Shown here: in pieces, positions 19,379 to 28,579 of the stretch
How the letters are laid out: every line of letters begins with the position of its first letter
Numbering within the stretch: position 1 is the stretch's first letter
Source: Asanoa hainanensis
GTDB taxonomy: Bacteria > Actinomycetota > Actinomycetes > Mycobacteriales > Micromonosporaceae
DNA: 64,000 nt
Assembly: GCF_900188485.1 (NCBI RefSeq)
Contig: NZ_FZPH01000011.1
Span: 186,001-250,000 of the forward strand
Direction: 5' to 3'
The notes under the pieces: generated by a model
What the model was told of the DNA's origin: nothing
Database searches by the model: none
What the model saw: only the letters and a program-made list of their open reading frames with translations
Made by a program: the position numbers and the translations under genes

Positions 19379-20089
19379 TCAAGCGCCGCCGCCGGAGCCG
19401 GGCCGGCGCGCCACGCCGTGCGCCAGCAGGATCGGGTCGTCGCCGATCGGGAGCGTGGGAGTGCGGCCGGCGATCACGGCCTCGGCCATCCAGCAGTACC
19501 AGGCCGCCGTGGTCCGGTAGGGGCGGAACTGCTCGCCGAGCGGTTCCAGCTCCCGCTCCGTCGGGGTCGGGATGTCGTAGGCGACCCCGTAGCCCCGCCG
19601 GATGCCGAGGTCGCCGACCGGCCACACGTCCGGGCGGCGGAGCTGGAACATGATGAAGAGCTGCGACGACCACGGACCGATGCCCTTGACCGTCGACAAC
19701 CGCCGGATGATCTCGTCGTCGGCGAGGTGGCCGAGCCGGCGGTTGTCCAGCACGACGTCGCCGTCGCGGACCTTGGTGGCCAGGTCGCGCAGCGAGATCA
19801 CCTTGCGGGCGGAGAGACCCACCTTCCGCAGCACCGGGTCCGAGAGCGGCAGCACCGAGTCCGGCGTCAGCGAGCCGCCGGCGGCAGAGATCAACCGCCC
19901 GAGGATCGCCACCGCGGCCGGCCGGGCGAGCTGCTGGAACACGATCCCGCGTACCAGTGACTCGAAGTTGCTCTCCTTCCACAGCGGAATCCGCGGCGCC
20001 GGCGCGCCTGCGACCAGGCGCGCCATCACCGGATCCCGCTCGGCCAGCAGCGCCGCCGCCTGCCGGAAGGTGACCTTGCCAGTGCTCAC
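19379..20089 (-). CDS. DNA-3-methyladenine glycosylase II-like (AlkA/HhH-GPD)
   Basis: 236 residues with an HhH-GPD core: helix-hairpin-helix LSTVKGIGPWSSQLFIM (about residue 140), followed by VWPVGDLGIRRG containing the catalytic Asp. There are no C-terminal iron-sulfur cysteines, so it belongs to the AlkA-like branch rather than EndoIII/MutY. It removes alkylated bases in DNA repair. GTG 20089 is chosen because the longer open frame would run into the end of the LysR gene. It lies 4 bp downstream of the LysR gene's stop, on the same strand. Confidence 0.88.
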   Translation of the reverse strand: MSTGKVTFRQAAALLAERDPVMARLVAGAPAPRIPLWKESNFESLVRGIVFQQLARPAAVAILGRLISAAGGSLTPDSVLPLSDPVLRKVGLSARKVISLRDLATKVRDGDVVLDNRRLGHLADDEIIRRLSTVKGIGPWSSQLFIMFQLRRPDVWPVGDLGIRRGYGVAYDIPTPTERELEPLGEQFRPYRTTAAWYCWMAEAVIAGRTPTLPIGDDPILLAHGVARRPGSGGGA

Positions 20090-20093
20090 GCAC

Positions 20094-20975
20094 CTACCAT
20101 GCCCCGGTCGGACCTCCGTCGGGACCGGAAACGATTTCCCGGGCGAGGGCGACCAGGTCGGCCACCGCCGGGTGGCTGGGCGGCGAGCGCCAGGCCAGCG
20201 AGACGGTGACGGGCGGAGCATCGGCCAGGGGTACGTAGGCCACGGCCGGATGCGGATGCATGGCGGCGGTGGCCTCGGTGGTGACCCCGACCGCCCGGCC
20301 GGCGGCGATGGCGGCCAGCCAGTCGTCCGTGTTGGCCGTGTCGATGGCGGTGGCCGGAGTCCGCGCGGGCGCCCACAGGTCGAGCGTCGTCGTGCCGCTC
20401 ATCGAGTTGACCGCGATGGGATGGGTCGCGAGATCGGCAAGCGAAGCGACCGGGCGGCCGGCCAGGGGGCTGTCTACCGCCACCGCGGCCACGCGGGCCT
20501 CGCTCAGCAACGGCTCCACGACGATGTCCGGCAGGTCGACGGGCGCACGCAGGATCGCGACGTCGACGCTGCCGCGGGCCAGGCCGCCGGTGCGCTCGTC
20601 GATGCGCAGCAGCTCCAGCGGGGTCGCCGGGTGCTCCTGCTGCCAGCGGCGCAGCAGCGTGGTGGTGTGCGCGCCCAGAGCCGACCAGGCGTGGCCGAGG
20701 CGCAGCGGCCAGGTGCCGGCCCGGGTGGGGTCCAGGACGTCGTCGACGGCGGCCACCGCCGCCGCGGCCCGGTCGCGGAAGGCCGTGCCGGCGGGCGTCA
20801 GGTGCAGATGGTGCGTCGAGCGGTCGACGAGCCGGTGGCCCAGGTGGGCCTCGAGTTGGCGCAGCGTGCGGGACAGAGCCGGCTGCGTCAGGTGGAGCCG
20901 GACCGCCGCCCCGGTGATCGTGCCTTCCTCCGCGATGGCGAGAAAGGCGCGCAGGTGACGCACCTCGACGGTCAT
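20094..20975 (-). CDS. LysR family transcriptional regulator
   Basis: 293 residues. The N-terminal winged helix (1-65) reads VRHLRAFLAIAEEGTITGAAVRLHLTQPALSRTLRQLE in family style, with the two-lobed effector domain after residue 90. It is divergent from an EamA exporter, which it probably controls; two CATAACC repeats lie at its start. ATG 20975 gives MTVEVRHL; a longer in-frame start at 21017 has an atypical leader. The effector is unknown, possibly an amino acid or amine given the exporter type. Confidence 0.88.
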   Translation of the reverse strand: MTVEVRHLRAFLAIAEEGTITGAAVRLHLTQPALSRTLRQLEAHLGHRLVDRSTHHLHLTPAGTAFRDRAAAAVAAVDDVLDPTRAGTWPLRLGHAWSALGAHTTTLLRRWQQEHPATPLELLRIDERTGGLARGSVDVAILRAPVDLPDIVVEPLLSEARVAAVAVDSPLAGRPVASLADLATHPIAVNSMSGTTTLDLWAPARTPATAIDTANTDDWLAAIAAGRAVGVTTEATAAMHPHPAVAYVPLADAPPVTVSLAWRSPPSHPAVADLVALAREIVSGPDGGPTGAW

Positions 20976-20992
20976 AACCGTGAAGCATAACC
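20973..20992. promoter_or_regulatory. paired CATAACC direct repeats, candidate LysR site
   Basis: CATAACC occurs at 20973-20979 and 20986-20992, with starts 13 bp apart. The first copy overlaps the LysR start codon. The region lies between the divergent LysR and EamA genes and is more AT-rich than its surroundings. It is only a candidate, as no perfect T-N11-A dyad was found. Confidence 0.35.
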
Positions 20993-21043
20993 ACAGCCGA
21001 AGCGGCATTTCCGGCACCGCCAGAACGCTCTTAGCGTCGAGCC

Positions 21044-21961
21044 GTGACTACGACACGGCACTCCGGCGTCGGCCTCGTGCTCGGCGGGGCGTTGTCGGTG
21101 CAGTTCGGCAGCTCGGTGGCCGCGCTGCTGTTCCCCCGCGCCGGGGTGTCCACGGTGGTGACGCTGCGACTGGCGATCGCCGCGATCGTGCTGCTGGTCG
21201 TCTGCCGCCCCCGCGTACGCGGCTACGCGCGCGCCGACTGGGCCGCGATCGCCGGCTTCGGGGTGGCCCTGGCCGGCATGAACACGCTCTTCTACCACGC
21301 GATCGACCGCATCCCGCTGGGCCTGGCCGTGACCCTGGAGGTGCTCGGCCCGCTGGCGCTGTCCGTGTCGACGGGTCGCCGGGCGGCGAACTGGCTGTGG
21401 GCGATCCTGGCCCTGGCGGGCGTGGCGTTGCTGGGCCGCACGGGTTTCGACCGGCTCGACCCGGCCGGGATCGGCTTCGCCCTGGGCGCGGGCGCCATGT
21501 GGGCGGCCTACATCGTGCTCAGCGCCCGCGTCGGCGCCCGCTTCCCGAAGCTCGACGGCCTGGCGCTGGCGATGACGGTAGCGGCGGCGCTGACGCTCCC
21601 CCTGGGCATCGGCCCGACACTGCTCCAGCCACCGGTCCTCGCACTGGGCGCCGCGGTGGCGGTGCTCTCGTCGCTGCTGCCCTACACCCTCGAGCTGACC
21701 GCCCTGCGCCGCATGCCGACCGCCACGTTCGCCGTGCTGATGAGCCTCGGGCCGGCCATCGCCGCCCTCGCCGGCTTCCTCGTCCTCCAGCAACACCTCA
21801 CCCTTACGGAGGGCCTGGCCACCGTCCTGATCATCAGCGCCAGCATCGGCGCCGTCCGGACGCCTCGCGAGCCCGCGGTCGCCGTCGGCGCCGACGCTCC
21901 AGGACAAGACAACCGATCGGCTGGATGTCTTTTGCCTGCTGGTCCGCCCGCGAGATCATGA
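21044..21961 (+). CDS. EamA/RhtA-like DMT superfamily exporter
   Basis: 305 residues with ten hydrophobic helices in two EamA repeats. Family cues are NTLFYHAIDRIPLGLAVTLEVLGPL in the first half and LPYTLELTALRRMPTATFAVLMSLGPAIAALAG in the second, close to RhtA, which exports threonine and homoserine. The GTG at 21044 is the first start after the divergent promoter. The last 30 residues are non-conserved. The tail codons run to within four bases of the next gene. Confidence 0.87.
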   Translation: MTTTRHSGVGLVLGGALSVQFGSSVAALLFPRAGVSTVVTLRLAIAAIVLLVVCRPRVRGYARADWAAIAGFGVALAGMNTLFYHAIDRIPLGLAVTLEVLGPLALSVSTGRRAANWLWAILALAGVALLGRTGFDRLDPAGIGFALGAGAMWAAYIVLSARVGARFPKLDGLALAMTVAAALTLPLGIGPTLLQPPVLALGAAVAVLSSLLPYTLELTALRRMPTATFAVLMSLGPAIAALAGFLVLQQHLTLTEGLATVLIISASIGAVRTPREPAVAVGADAPGQDNRSAGCLLPAGPPARS

Positions 21962-21965
21962 CCCC

Positions 21966-22817
21966 ATGTCCGACAGTGCCGCGGAATGGGCCGAGGCCCA
22001 GCTCGCCGCCGTGCGCGACCACCCGCTGCAGCGGATCGAGCTGCTGGCCCGCACCTACCTCGGCCCGTTCGGCCACGCGCCCAAGCACCTGCCGTTCCGG
22101 CGGGCGGCGCTGTCGTTCATGCGCTGGCAGGCCGGCCGCGGCGTGCTCGACCCCACGACCGGCAGCCACTGGTGGCGAGCGGTCAACGACCGGCTCATCC
22201 GGGACGGCTGCGAGGCGATGGCCCGGTCCGGCGGCCTCACCGGAGCGGTCTCATCCCCGACCGTCGACCAGTGGACGGCCTTCGTCGACGAACCCACGGC
22301 CAGCAACTGGTACCGCGCCCACAACGCGAGCATCGTCGCCGGCTACCTGGACAGCCGCGACCTCGCCGAGGCCGAGCCCGCGCCGGAGCGCTTCTTCCTC
22401 AACGTCGTCCTGCTGCGGGTCCTCTACACGCACGCCCTCGTCGCCGCGCCGAAGCTCGCGCTCGGCAAGCTGGCCGTCATCGGCAGGAGCGTCGGAGACC
22501 CGCGCCTCGGCGGCGCCGGCGTGTTCCTCTCGCTCCGGCGCGTCCTGCCCGACCGCTACCCGGCCGACGACGAGCTCCAGTCGTATCTCGACCACGAGAA
22601 CCGCTTCGGGCGGCTCCTCGACTACGGCGTGATCCAACCCCGACTGCAGCGGCTGTACGAGTGGTCCGCGCGCGAGCTCGACCAACCGGGCCTGTGCGAC
22701 CTGGTGCGGGACGGCAACCCGACCTACGCCTGGTCGTACGCGGACCGGCACGTCTGGGCCGCGCCCACCAGCGCGATCCACCGCGCGCTCCGCCAGCTCA
22801 CCCGGCCCGGGGACTGA
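21966..22817 (+). CDS. conserved hypothetical actinobacterial protein
   Basis: 283 residues, soluble, Trp-rich and mostly helical, with recognisable segments such as LPFRRAALSFMRWQAGRGVLDP and GSHWWRAVND. The good codon bias and clean start four bases after the exporter stop support a real gene. No domain or catalytic motif was recognised. The aromatic, Arg-rich helical character resembles several uncharacterised actinobacterial families; no function is proposed. The end overlaps the convergent ROK gene by 20 bp. Confidence 0.6.
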   Translation: MSDSAAEWAEAQLAAVRDHPLQRIELLARTYLGPFGHAPKHLPFRRAALSFMRWQAGRGVLDPTTGSHWWRAVNDRLIRDGCEAMARSGGLTGAVSSPTVDQWTAFVDEPTASNWYRAHNASIVAGYLDSRDLAEAEPAPERFFLNVVLLRVLYTHALVAAPKLALGKLAVIGRSVGDPRLGGAGVFLSLRRVLPDRYPADDELQSYLDHENRFGRLLDYGVIQPRLQRLYEWSARELDQPGLCDLVRDGNPTYAWSYADRHVWAAPTSAIHRALRQLTRPGD

Positions 22818-24051
22818 GCGCCAGCCCGGACAGCTCGGCGTCGACCGCGCGCGGGGAGTAGATCTCGTCCAGCACCATGGCGTGGGCACCGGTGACCGCC
22901 GACTGCGGCCCCAACCGGCTCGTGGTGACCTCCAGGTGGCGGGTCGCGCGCGGCAACGCGTACCGGTACAGCATCTCGCGTACGCCGGTCACGAAGTGGG
23001 TCTCCGCCAGGTCGCCGGCGATCACCAGGACGCCGGGGTTGACCAGGCAGACCACCGTGGCCAGCACCTCGCCGGCCAGGCGTCCGGCCTCCCGGGCCAG
23101 GTGCACGGCCTCGCCGTGGCCTTCGCGGATGCGTTCGACGAGCTGCGGGCCCGACTGGGTGGGCGTGCCGCCGAGCGTCAGCCGTTGCGCCAGGGCCAGA
23201 CCGCTGGCCACGGCCGAGAGGCAGCCGTAGAGGCCGCACTCACACCGGGCCTCCGGGAACGAGGCGAGGCGGATGTGCCCGATGTCGCCGGCGCCGCCGT
23301 CGATGCCGCGGTACACCCGGCCGTCGATCACGATGCCCGCGCCGATCCCCGTCGCGACCTTGACCAGCAGCAACGCCGGGCAGTCCGGATAGAACGCGAC
23401 CTGCTCGCCGAGCGCCATCAGGTTGGCGTCGTTGTCGACGAAGACCGGGCAGCCCCAGGTCTCCCGGAGCCGGTCGGCGATGGGGAACCCGTCCCAGCCC
23501 GGCATGATCGGCGGTTCGGTGACCACGCCGGCGTCGTACTCGACGGGGCCGGGCACGCCGACGCCGATCCCCCGCACCCGCTCGCGGGACTCCCCCGCCG
23601 CGGCCAGCAGGCGGCCGAAGGCGGCATCGACCCAGTCCAGCACGTACGCCGGGCCCTCGCCGATCTTGATGTGTTCGTGCTCCTCGCCGCGCAGGGTGCC
23701 GCCGACGTCGAGGACCGCCGCCCGGGCGTGGTTGGCCCCGAGGTCGGCGACCAGCACCACCCCGTGGCCGGTGTCGAACTCCAGGAGCTCGGCGGGCCGG
23801 CCGCCGGTCGACTCCTCCACGCCGGAGCTGCGCAGGTAGCCGGCCGCCCGGAGCGCGTCGATCCGGGTGACCAGCGTCGACCGCGACAGGCCCGTGTAGG
23901 ACTGGAGCTCCGACCGGGTCCGCGCCCGGCCGGTGCGCACCAGCGCGAGCAGGTGGCCGGCGGAGTTCTGGTTGCCGGCCGCGCCGCCGCGAATCACGGC
24001 CGGCGAGCCGGGTGGGCCGCCCTGGGCCGGCGGCCTATCCCTTGTCGGCAC
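22798..24051 (-). CDS. ROK family transcriptional regulator of the sugar locus
   Basis: 417 residues. An N-terminal winged helix (about 30-85) reads RTRSELQSYTGLSRSTLVTRIDALRAAGYL, followed by a sugar-kinase-fold ROK domain: VLVADLGANHARAAVLD for the phosphate loop, GVPGPVEY, VDNDANLMALGE, and the zinc motif CECGLYGCLSAVASG. It likely senses a sugar and represses the transport operon it terminates and the divergent catabolic operon. GTG 24051 overlaps the upstream permease stop by 17 bp; the first 20 residues are low-complexity and a later start is possible. Confidence 0.88.
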   Translation of the reverse strand: MPTRDRPPAQGGPPGSPAVIRGGAAGNQNSAGHLLALVRTGRARTRSELQSYTGLSRSTLVTRIDALRAAGYLRSSGVEESTGGRPAELLEFDTGHGVVLVADLGANHARAAVLDVGGTLRGEEHEHIKIGEGPAYVLDWVDAAFGRLLAAAGESRERVRGIGVGVPGPVEYDAGVVTEPPIMPGWDGFPIADRLRETWGCPVFVDNDANLMALGEQVAFYPDCPALLLVKVATGIGAGIVIDGRVYRGIDGGAGDIGHIRLASFPEARCECGLYGCLSAVASGLALAQRLTLGGTPTQSGPQLVERIREGHGEAVHLAREAGRLAGEVLATVVCLVNPGVLVIAGDLAETHFVTGVREMLYRYALPRATRHLEVTTSRLGPQSAVTGAHAMVLDEIYSPRAVDAELSGLALSPRAG

Positions 24052-24904
24052 CGGCGGTCAGCCCCTCCGTCAGCAGGCGCTCCGTCGCGAAGAAGATGAT
24101 CACGATGGGCAGGGTAAGCACCACCGACCCGGCCATCAAAACCGTCTTGCTCACTTCGATGCCTCCGGCTAGCTGGGCGAGGCCGAGGGAGACCGTCCAG
24201 TTCTGACGGTTCTCGACCAGGAACAGGAGGGCGAACAGGTACTCGTTCCATGCGATCATGAAGACGTAGAGTGCGTTCGCCATCACGGCCGGTGCCGCGA
24301 GCGGCAAGATTACCTTACGCAGGGTTTGTAACCGTGTGTAACCATCCATGGCGGCGGCCTCTTCGAGGCTCTCCGGGATCGTGCTCAGGTAGTTGCGCAG
24401 CATGTAGATCGACACGGGGATCGTCTGCGCGATGTAGACGACGACCAGCCCGGCCAGCGAGCCGCGCAGGCCCAGCCGGGTGAACACGGTGAACAGCGGG
24501 ATGGCCAGCAGGATCGCCGGGAACAGGTAGACCGCCAGGAACAGGAAGTGCACCTGCCGGCGGCCGACGAACCGCAACCGGCTGACCGCGTACGACCCGG
24601 GAATCGACACGAGCAGCGTCAGGATCGTCGCTGACGCCGCCACCAGGAACGTGTTGAGGATCAGCCGCACGAAGCCCTGGCCCCCGCTGTCGACGGAGCC
24701 GAGCACCTCGCGATAGGTCGAGACGGTCCACTCCGCCGGGCCGGCCCAGAGGCTCCCCGGCTCCTGCAGCACCGCCTCGATCGGCCGGATCGAGAGCAGC
24801 ACCATGTAGTAGAACGGGAACAGCGTGACCACGACCAGCACCGCGATCACGACCCAGCGCAGCACGCCGAACAGGCGGGTCTCGAAGGTCGCCCGGTCCA
24901 TCAC
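24035..24904 (-). CDS. carbohydrate ABC transporter permease (MalG-type)
   Basis: 289 residues with six transmembrane helices. It has the cytoplasmic EAA loop SLEEAAAMDGYTRLQTLRKV with the invariant Gly, plus the long loop and FPFYYM segment typical of CUT1 MalG-type permeases. It pairs with the MalF-type permease, its ATG overlapping that gene's stop (ATGA). No ATP-binding gene is in the operon, so a shared ATPase such as an MsiK-type protein encoded elsewhere would be needed, as in streptomycetes. Confidence 0.93.
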   Translation of the reverse strand: MMDRATFETRLFGVLRWVVIAVLVVVTLFPFYYMVLLSIRPIEAVLQEPGSLWAGPAEWTVSTYREVLGSVDSGGQGFVRLILNTFLVAASATILTLLVSIPGSYAVSRLRFVGRRQVHFLFLAVYLFPAILLAIPLFTVFTRLGLRGSLAGLVVVYIAQTIPVSIYMLRNYLSTIPESLEEAAAMDGYTRLQTLRKVILPLAAPAVMANALYVFMIAWNEYLFALLFLVENRQNWTVSLGLAQLAGGIEVSKTVLMAGSVVLTLPIVIIFFATERLLTEGLTAGADKG

Positions 24905-25881
24905 GACTCATCCTCCCGGGGCGCGAAGAACTTGAGATAGACCACCAGCAGGATGACCAGCACGGCGGCGAGCACGAGGCCCTGGGCCGCGGCGGCGCCG
25001 ATGTCGAGGCGCGAGGTGAGGAAGTCGTAGACCCGGACGCTGGCCACCTGGGTGCCGGCACCGCCGCCGGTGAGCAGCCAGACGTCGTCGAACTTGTTGA
25101 AGGTCATGATGAACCGGAGCACCGACAGCAGGGCGATGACGGCGCCGAGCTGCGGGAGCAGGATGTGCCGGAAGAGCTGGGTCGGCGCGGCGCCGTCGAC
25201 CACGGCCGCCTCCTCCAGATCGCGAGGCACCGCCTGGAGCCGGGCCAGGATGAACAGGAACGCGAACGGGAAGTAGCGCCAGGCCTCGAAGGCGATCACG
25301 GTGATCAGCGCGAGCGGGATGTCGATGCCCCACAGGCTGTATTCGCGCTGGCTCAGGAAGGCGATCGGCCGGTCCCAGCCGAGGAACCGGGTGCCCCAGT
25401 CGTTGGCGACGCCGAACTGCGGGCTGAGCATGATCTCCCAGACGAAGGTCACCGCGACCACCGGCGCCACGTACGGCAGCAGCACGCTGGCCCGCACCAG
25501 CGTCCGACCAGGGAACCGCTTGCGCAGGGCGAGCGCGGCGACCAGCCCGAACAGGATCGAGAACGCGGTGCCGCCGACCGTGTAGACCAGCGTGGTCCAC
25601 AGCGAGCTCCAGAAGCCCGGCGAGGTGAACACGTACTCGAAGTTGCGCAGGGTGAAGTCGCCGAACAGGCCGGTGCGCCGGATGTTGATCAGCCGCAGCC
25701 GCTGGAACGCCAGCAGGATCGTCCACAGGATGGGCACGACGACCACGACCAGCACGACGACGAACGTCGGCGACAGGTAGGCCAGGCCGGCCCGGTTCTC
25801 GCGTTGGCGGCGGGTCAGTGGCCGCGCCGGCCGGCGGCGCCGTTCGGACGCCGCCGGCCGACCCTCGCGGGTCGCGACCAT
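24901..25881 (-). CDS. carbohydrate ABC transporter permease (MalF-type)
   Basis: 326 residues. A basic cytoplasmic leader (1-30) precedes six helices. The EAA loop is DLEEAAVVDGAAPTQLFRHI, followed by LPQLG. It is the CUT1 MalF-type partner. Its start shares one base with the stop of the solute-binding protein gene, giving tight coupling. Confidence 0.93.
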   Translation of the reverse strand: MVATREGRPAASERRRRPARPLTRRQRENRAGLAYLSPTFVVVLVVVVVPILWTILLAFQRLRLINIRRTGLFGDFTLRNFEYVFTSPGFWSSLWTTLVYTVGGTAFSILFGLVAALALRKRFPGRTLVRASVLLPYVAPVVAVTFVWEIMLSPQFGVANDWGTRFLGWDRPIAFLSQREYSLWGIDIPLALITVIAFEAWRYFPFAFLFILARLQAVPRDLEEAAVVDGAAPTQLFRHILLPQLGAVIALLSVLRFIMTFNKFDDVWLLTGGGAGTQVASVRVYDFLTSRLDIGAAAAQGLVLAAVLVILLVVYLKFFAPREDES

Positions 25882-27272
25882 CAGTTCAGGGACTTCTGGA
25901 TCGCCCGCACGTCGTCGGCGGCCCGTTTCGCGGCGCCGGCGGCATCGAGCTCACCACCGGCCAGGGCGTTGACCGCCTTGGGTACGGGCAGCTCGCCGAG
26001 CGTGGCGCCGAGCAGCGCGCCCTGCTTCTGCGGCAGGGCCCAGCGCTTGAACGTGTCGGGGCTGGTGCGCAGCGCCTCCAGCACGTCGGCCGGGTAGCTG
26101 TCGGCGAGCGGCTTGCGGGTGTCGACGCCGGCCGGCAGCGTGTTCCAGGCCGTCTCGAACTTCGCGGCGTCGGCCGAGTCGCCCTTGCGGACCGGGAACT
26201 TGCCCTCGGGCGCGATGCCGAGCCAGCCCGGGTAGCCCTCGTTCATCATGTACGCGACGAACTTGCGGGCCTGGTCGGTGCTCGGGCCGTCCTTGGTGAT
26301 CGCCCAGCTCGTGATCTCGCCGAACTGCGCCGGCTGCCCGTCGGGACCGGCCACGGCGGTCACGATGCCGCTGTTCTTGGCCAGGTAGGCGGGGTCGGCC
26401 TTGCACTCGGGGCAGGTCGGCAGGGCGTCGTTGCGCAGCCCCGCCATCTCGTCCAGCAGGAACGACGACCAGACCACCATGGCGGCCTTGCCGGCGAAGT
26501 ACGTGGCCCGCGTGGTGTCGACGTCCTGCGCGCCGGGCACCGACCAGTTCTTGACCAGGTCCTCGTAGAGCTGGAACGTGGCCACGCACTGGGGCGTGTC
26601 GAGCGTGACGTTCTTGGCGTCGTCGACCATCTCGCACCCGTTGCCGAGGGCGAAGTTCTCGAACGTCTGCTCGGTGAACGCGTCGTTGGGGACGGTCGCC
26701 AGGGTGATGCCGGCGACCCCGCCGGTGTTCAGCCGCTGCGCGGCGGTCCGGATCTCGTCGAAGGTGTCCGGGGCCGCGAGGCCCGCCTTGTCGAACAGGT
26801 CCTTGCGGTAGAACAGCAGCTGGGCCCAGCCGTCGCTCGGCACGGCGAGCTGGTTGCCGTCCTGCGCGGTCAGCTCCAGGGCGCGCGGCGAGAAGGTGCC
26901 GCGGCCGAGCTCGTCGACGACGGCCTTGGCGGCATCGGTGTCGAGCAGGTCGTTGGTGGCCATCTGGGCCACCGCCGCCAGCGGCAGCGCGCCGACGACG
27001 TCCGGCAGCTGGCCGGAGGCGGCCGCCGAGGTGATCAGGCTGGTGAACTGGTTCTCGTCCGTCGCCACGATCTTGACCTGGATGCCGGTCGCGGCGGTGA
27101 ACTGGTCGGCGATCTTCTGGGTGGCCTGGACCCGGTCGGTCTGGTTCTCCAGGCTCCACACGGTGATCGAGCCGCTGGCGTCGTCTTCGGGGTCGTCCCC
27201 TCCACAGGCGCTCAGGGCGGTGGTCGTCAGGGTCGCCGCGACCACGGCGGTGAGCAGTCTTCTCGCGTTCAC
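25881..27272 (-). CDS. extracellular sugar-binding lipoprotein of ABC transporter
   Basis: 463 residues. The N-terminal lipoprotein signal ends in lipobox LSAC (Cys23), and the mature protein starts with an Asp/Glu-rich linker. The body is a CUT1-type binding fold (ITVWSLENQTDRVQATQKIADQF, then LPDVVGALPLA), with conserved GKAAMVVWSSFLLDEM near the ligand cleft. A CPEC pair may form a disulfide. It is the first gene of the transport operon, with the promoter in the 218-bp divergent region carrying two 36-bp repeats. The ligand is unknown; the neighbouring hydrolases suggest a glucoside or glycosylglycerate. Confidence 0.92.
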   Translation of the reverse strand: MNARRLLTAVVAATLTTTALSACGGDDPEDDASGSITVWSLENQTDRVQATQKIADQFTAATGIQVKIVATDENQFTSLITSAAASGQLPDVVGALPLAAVAQMATNDLLDTDAAKAVVDELGRGTFSPRALELTAQDGNQLAVPSDGWAQLLFYRKDLFDKAGLAAPDTFDEIRTAAQRLNTGGVAGITLATVPNDAFTEQTFENFALGNGCEMVDDAKNVTLDTPQCVATFQLYEDLVKNWSVPGAQDVDTTRATYFAGKAAMVVWSSFLLDEMAGLRNDALPTCPECKADPAYLAKNSGIVTAVAGPDGQPAQFGEITSWAITKDGPSTDQARKFVAYMMNEGYPGWLGIAPEGKFPVRKGDSADAAKFETAWNTLPAGVDTRKPLADSYPADVLEALRTSPDTFKRWALPQKQGALLGATLGELPVPKAVNALAGGELDAAGAAKRAADDVRAIQKSLN

Positions 27273-27343
27273 GCGATTCGCTCCTTCGTCCGATATATCG
27301 ATTGCGCTCCTTTGTGAACGGATCTACGGACGAATAACACCAA

Positions 27344-27467
27344 GGTCTTATACGCGAAGGCAAGACATGTGTACGTAACGTTCACGTGCTGCGAGTCCTT
27401 TGTCCACGTTTGACACGAGTGGTGGCGATCCGGACTTATACTTGATTGCCAGACATAAGTGCGTAAC
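27344..27467. promoter_or_regulatory. two 36-bp direct repeats, candidate ROK operators
   Basis: Copy A is 27344-27379 and copy B is 27432-27467; by eye they match at 27 of 36 positions. Each has a GG[T/A]CTTATAC head, a central AGACAT and a CGTAAC tail. In copy B, ACTTAT (27434) and ATAAGT (27455) form an inverted repeat. The repeats start 88 bp apart and sit between the divergent transport and catabolic operons. Binding of the ROK regulator to both would couple the operons; this is inferred from position. Confidence 0.6.
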
Positions 27468-27532
27468 ATCTCGGCGGAACGACCGTCGTTATGTCGCGCG
27501 CTTCTCTCTTCGAGCATGGGTGGAAGGCCGTC

Positions 27533-28579
27533 GTGCCGCAGATTGTGCAGTTCACCTCTCCCCGTCACGTGGAGGTCGTCGACCAGCCCCACGTCGAGCT
27601 GCGGCCGGGGCAGGTGCGCGTCCGCACCATGTACTCCGGGATCTCGGCGGGCACCGAGCTCACCGCGTACCGGGGCACGAACCCCTACCTCAACCGCGAC
27701 TGGGACCCGGACCTGCGGCTGTTCGTCGAGGGGTCGACCGGGCTGAACTACCCGGTGGCGGGCCTCGGCTACTCCGAGGTCGGCGAGGTGGTCGAGGTGG
27801 TGGCCGAGGAGCCCCATCCCGACGACCCGCATCCCGGCCAGCAGGTCTGGGGCATCTGGGGGCACCGCGGCGAGGCCGTACTCCCGGTCGAGAAGGTCCG
27901 CGGCTGCGTCGTGCCGCCCGGCCTCGACCCGGTCGCGGCCACCTTCGCGCGGGTAGGCGCGGTCGCGCTCAACGGCGTGCTGGCCGCCGACATCCACCTC
28001 TCCGAGGTGGTCGTGGTCTTCGGCCAGGGCGTGCTCGGGCTGCTCGCGACCCGGCTGGCCCAGCTCTCCGGCGCCACCGTGGTCGCCGTCGACACGCTGC
28101 CGGCCCGGCTCGAGAAGGCCAAGGAATACGGTGCGACGCACGTCGTCGACGCCGCCGCGACCGACGTGGGTATCGCCCTGCGCGGGCTGACCGACGGGCG
28201 CGGCGCCGACGTGGCGATCGAGATCAGCGGCCACTACCCGGCCCTGCACGACGCGATCCGCTCGGTGGCGGTCGACGGCCGGGTGGTGGCCTCCGGCTTC
28301 TACCAGGGCGACGGCGCCGGGCTGCGGCTCGGCGACGAGTTCCACCACAACCGGGTCCGGATCGTCTCCTCCCAGATCGGGGGCGTGCCGCCGGAGCTCG
28401 CCGGGCGCTGGAACCAGGCCCGCCTCAACCAGGCGTTCCTGAGCCTCGCCCAGCAGGGCGCGGTCGACCCCGTCGGCCTCGTGACACACGTCATCGCGGT
28501 GGAGGAGGCGGCGGAGGCGTTCGCCATGCTCGACCACCGTCCGCAGGAAGCACTCCAGGTGGTGTTGAAGTTCTCATGA
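27533..28579 (+). CDS. zinc-type medium-chain alcohol/sugar dehydrogenase
   Basis: 348 residues of the medium-chain dehydrogenase superfamily. An N-terminal GroES-like part (PHVELRPGQVRVRTMYSGISAGTEL) precedes a Rossmann domain with VVVVFGQGVLGLLATRLAQL. The usual catalytic Cys is replaced in the GISAGTE motif, and the four-Cys structural zinc loop is absent, as in the sorbitol/bacteriochlorophyllide-type branch. GTG 27533 is preferred over ATG 27491 because GGAAGG lies five bases upstream and it gives the normal PQIVQFTSPRHVEV start. First gene of a coupled catabolic operon, probably oxidising a sugar. Confidence 0.82.
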   Translation: MPQIVQFTSPRHVEVVDQPHVELRPGQVRVRTMYSGISAGTELTAYRGTNPYLNRDWDPDLRLFVEGSTGLNYPVAGLGYSEVGEVVEVVAEEPHPDDPHPGQQVWGIWGHRGEAVLPVEKVRGCVVPPGLDPVAATFARVGAVALNGVLAADIHLSEVVVVFGQGVLGLLATRLAQLSGATVVAVDTLPARLEKAKEYGATHVVDAAATDVGIALRGLTDGRGADVAIEISGHYPALHDAIRSVAVDGRVVASGFYQGDGAGLRLGDEFHHNRVRIVSSQIGGVPPELAGRWNQARLNQAFLSLAQQGAVDPVGLVTHVIAVEEAAEAFAMLDHRPQEALQVVLKFS

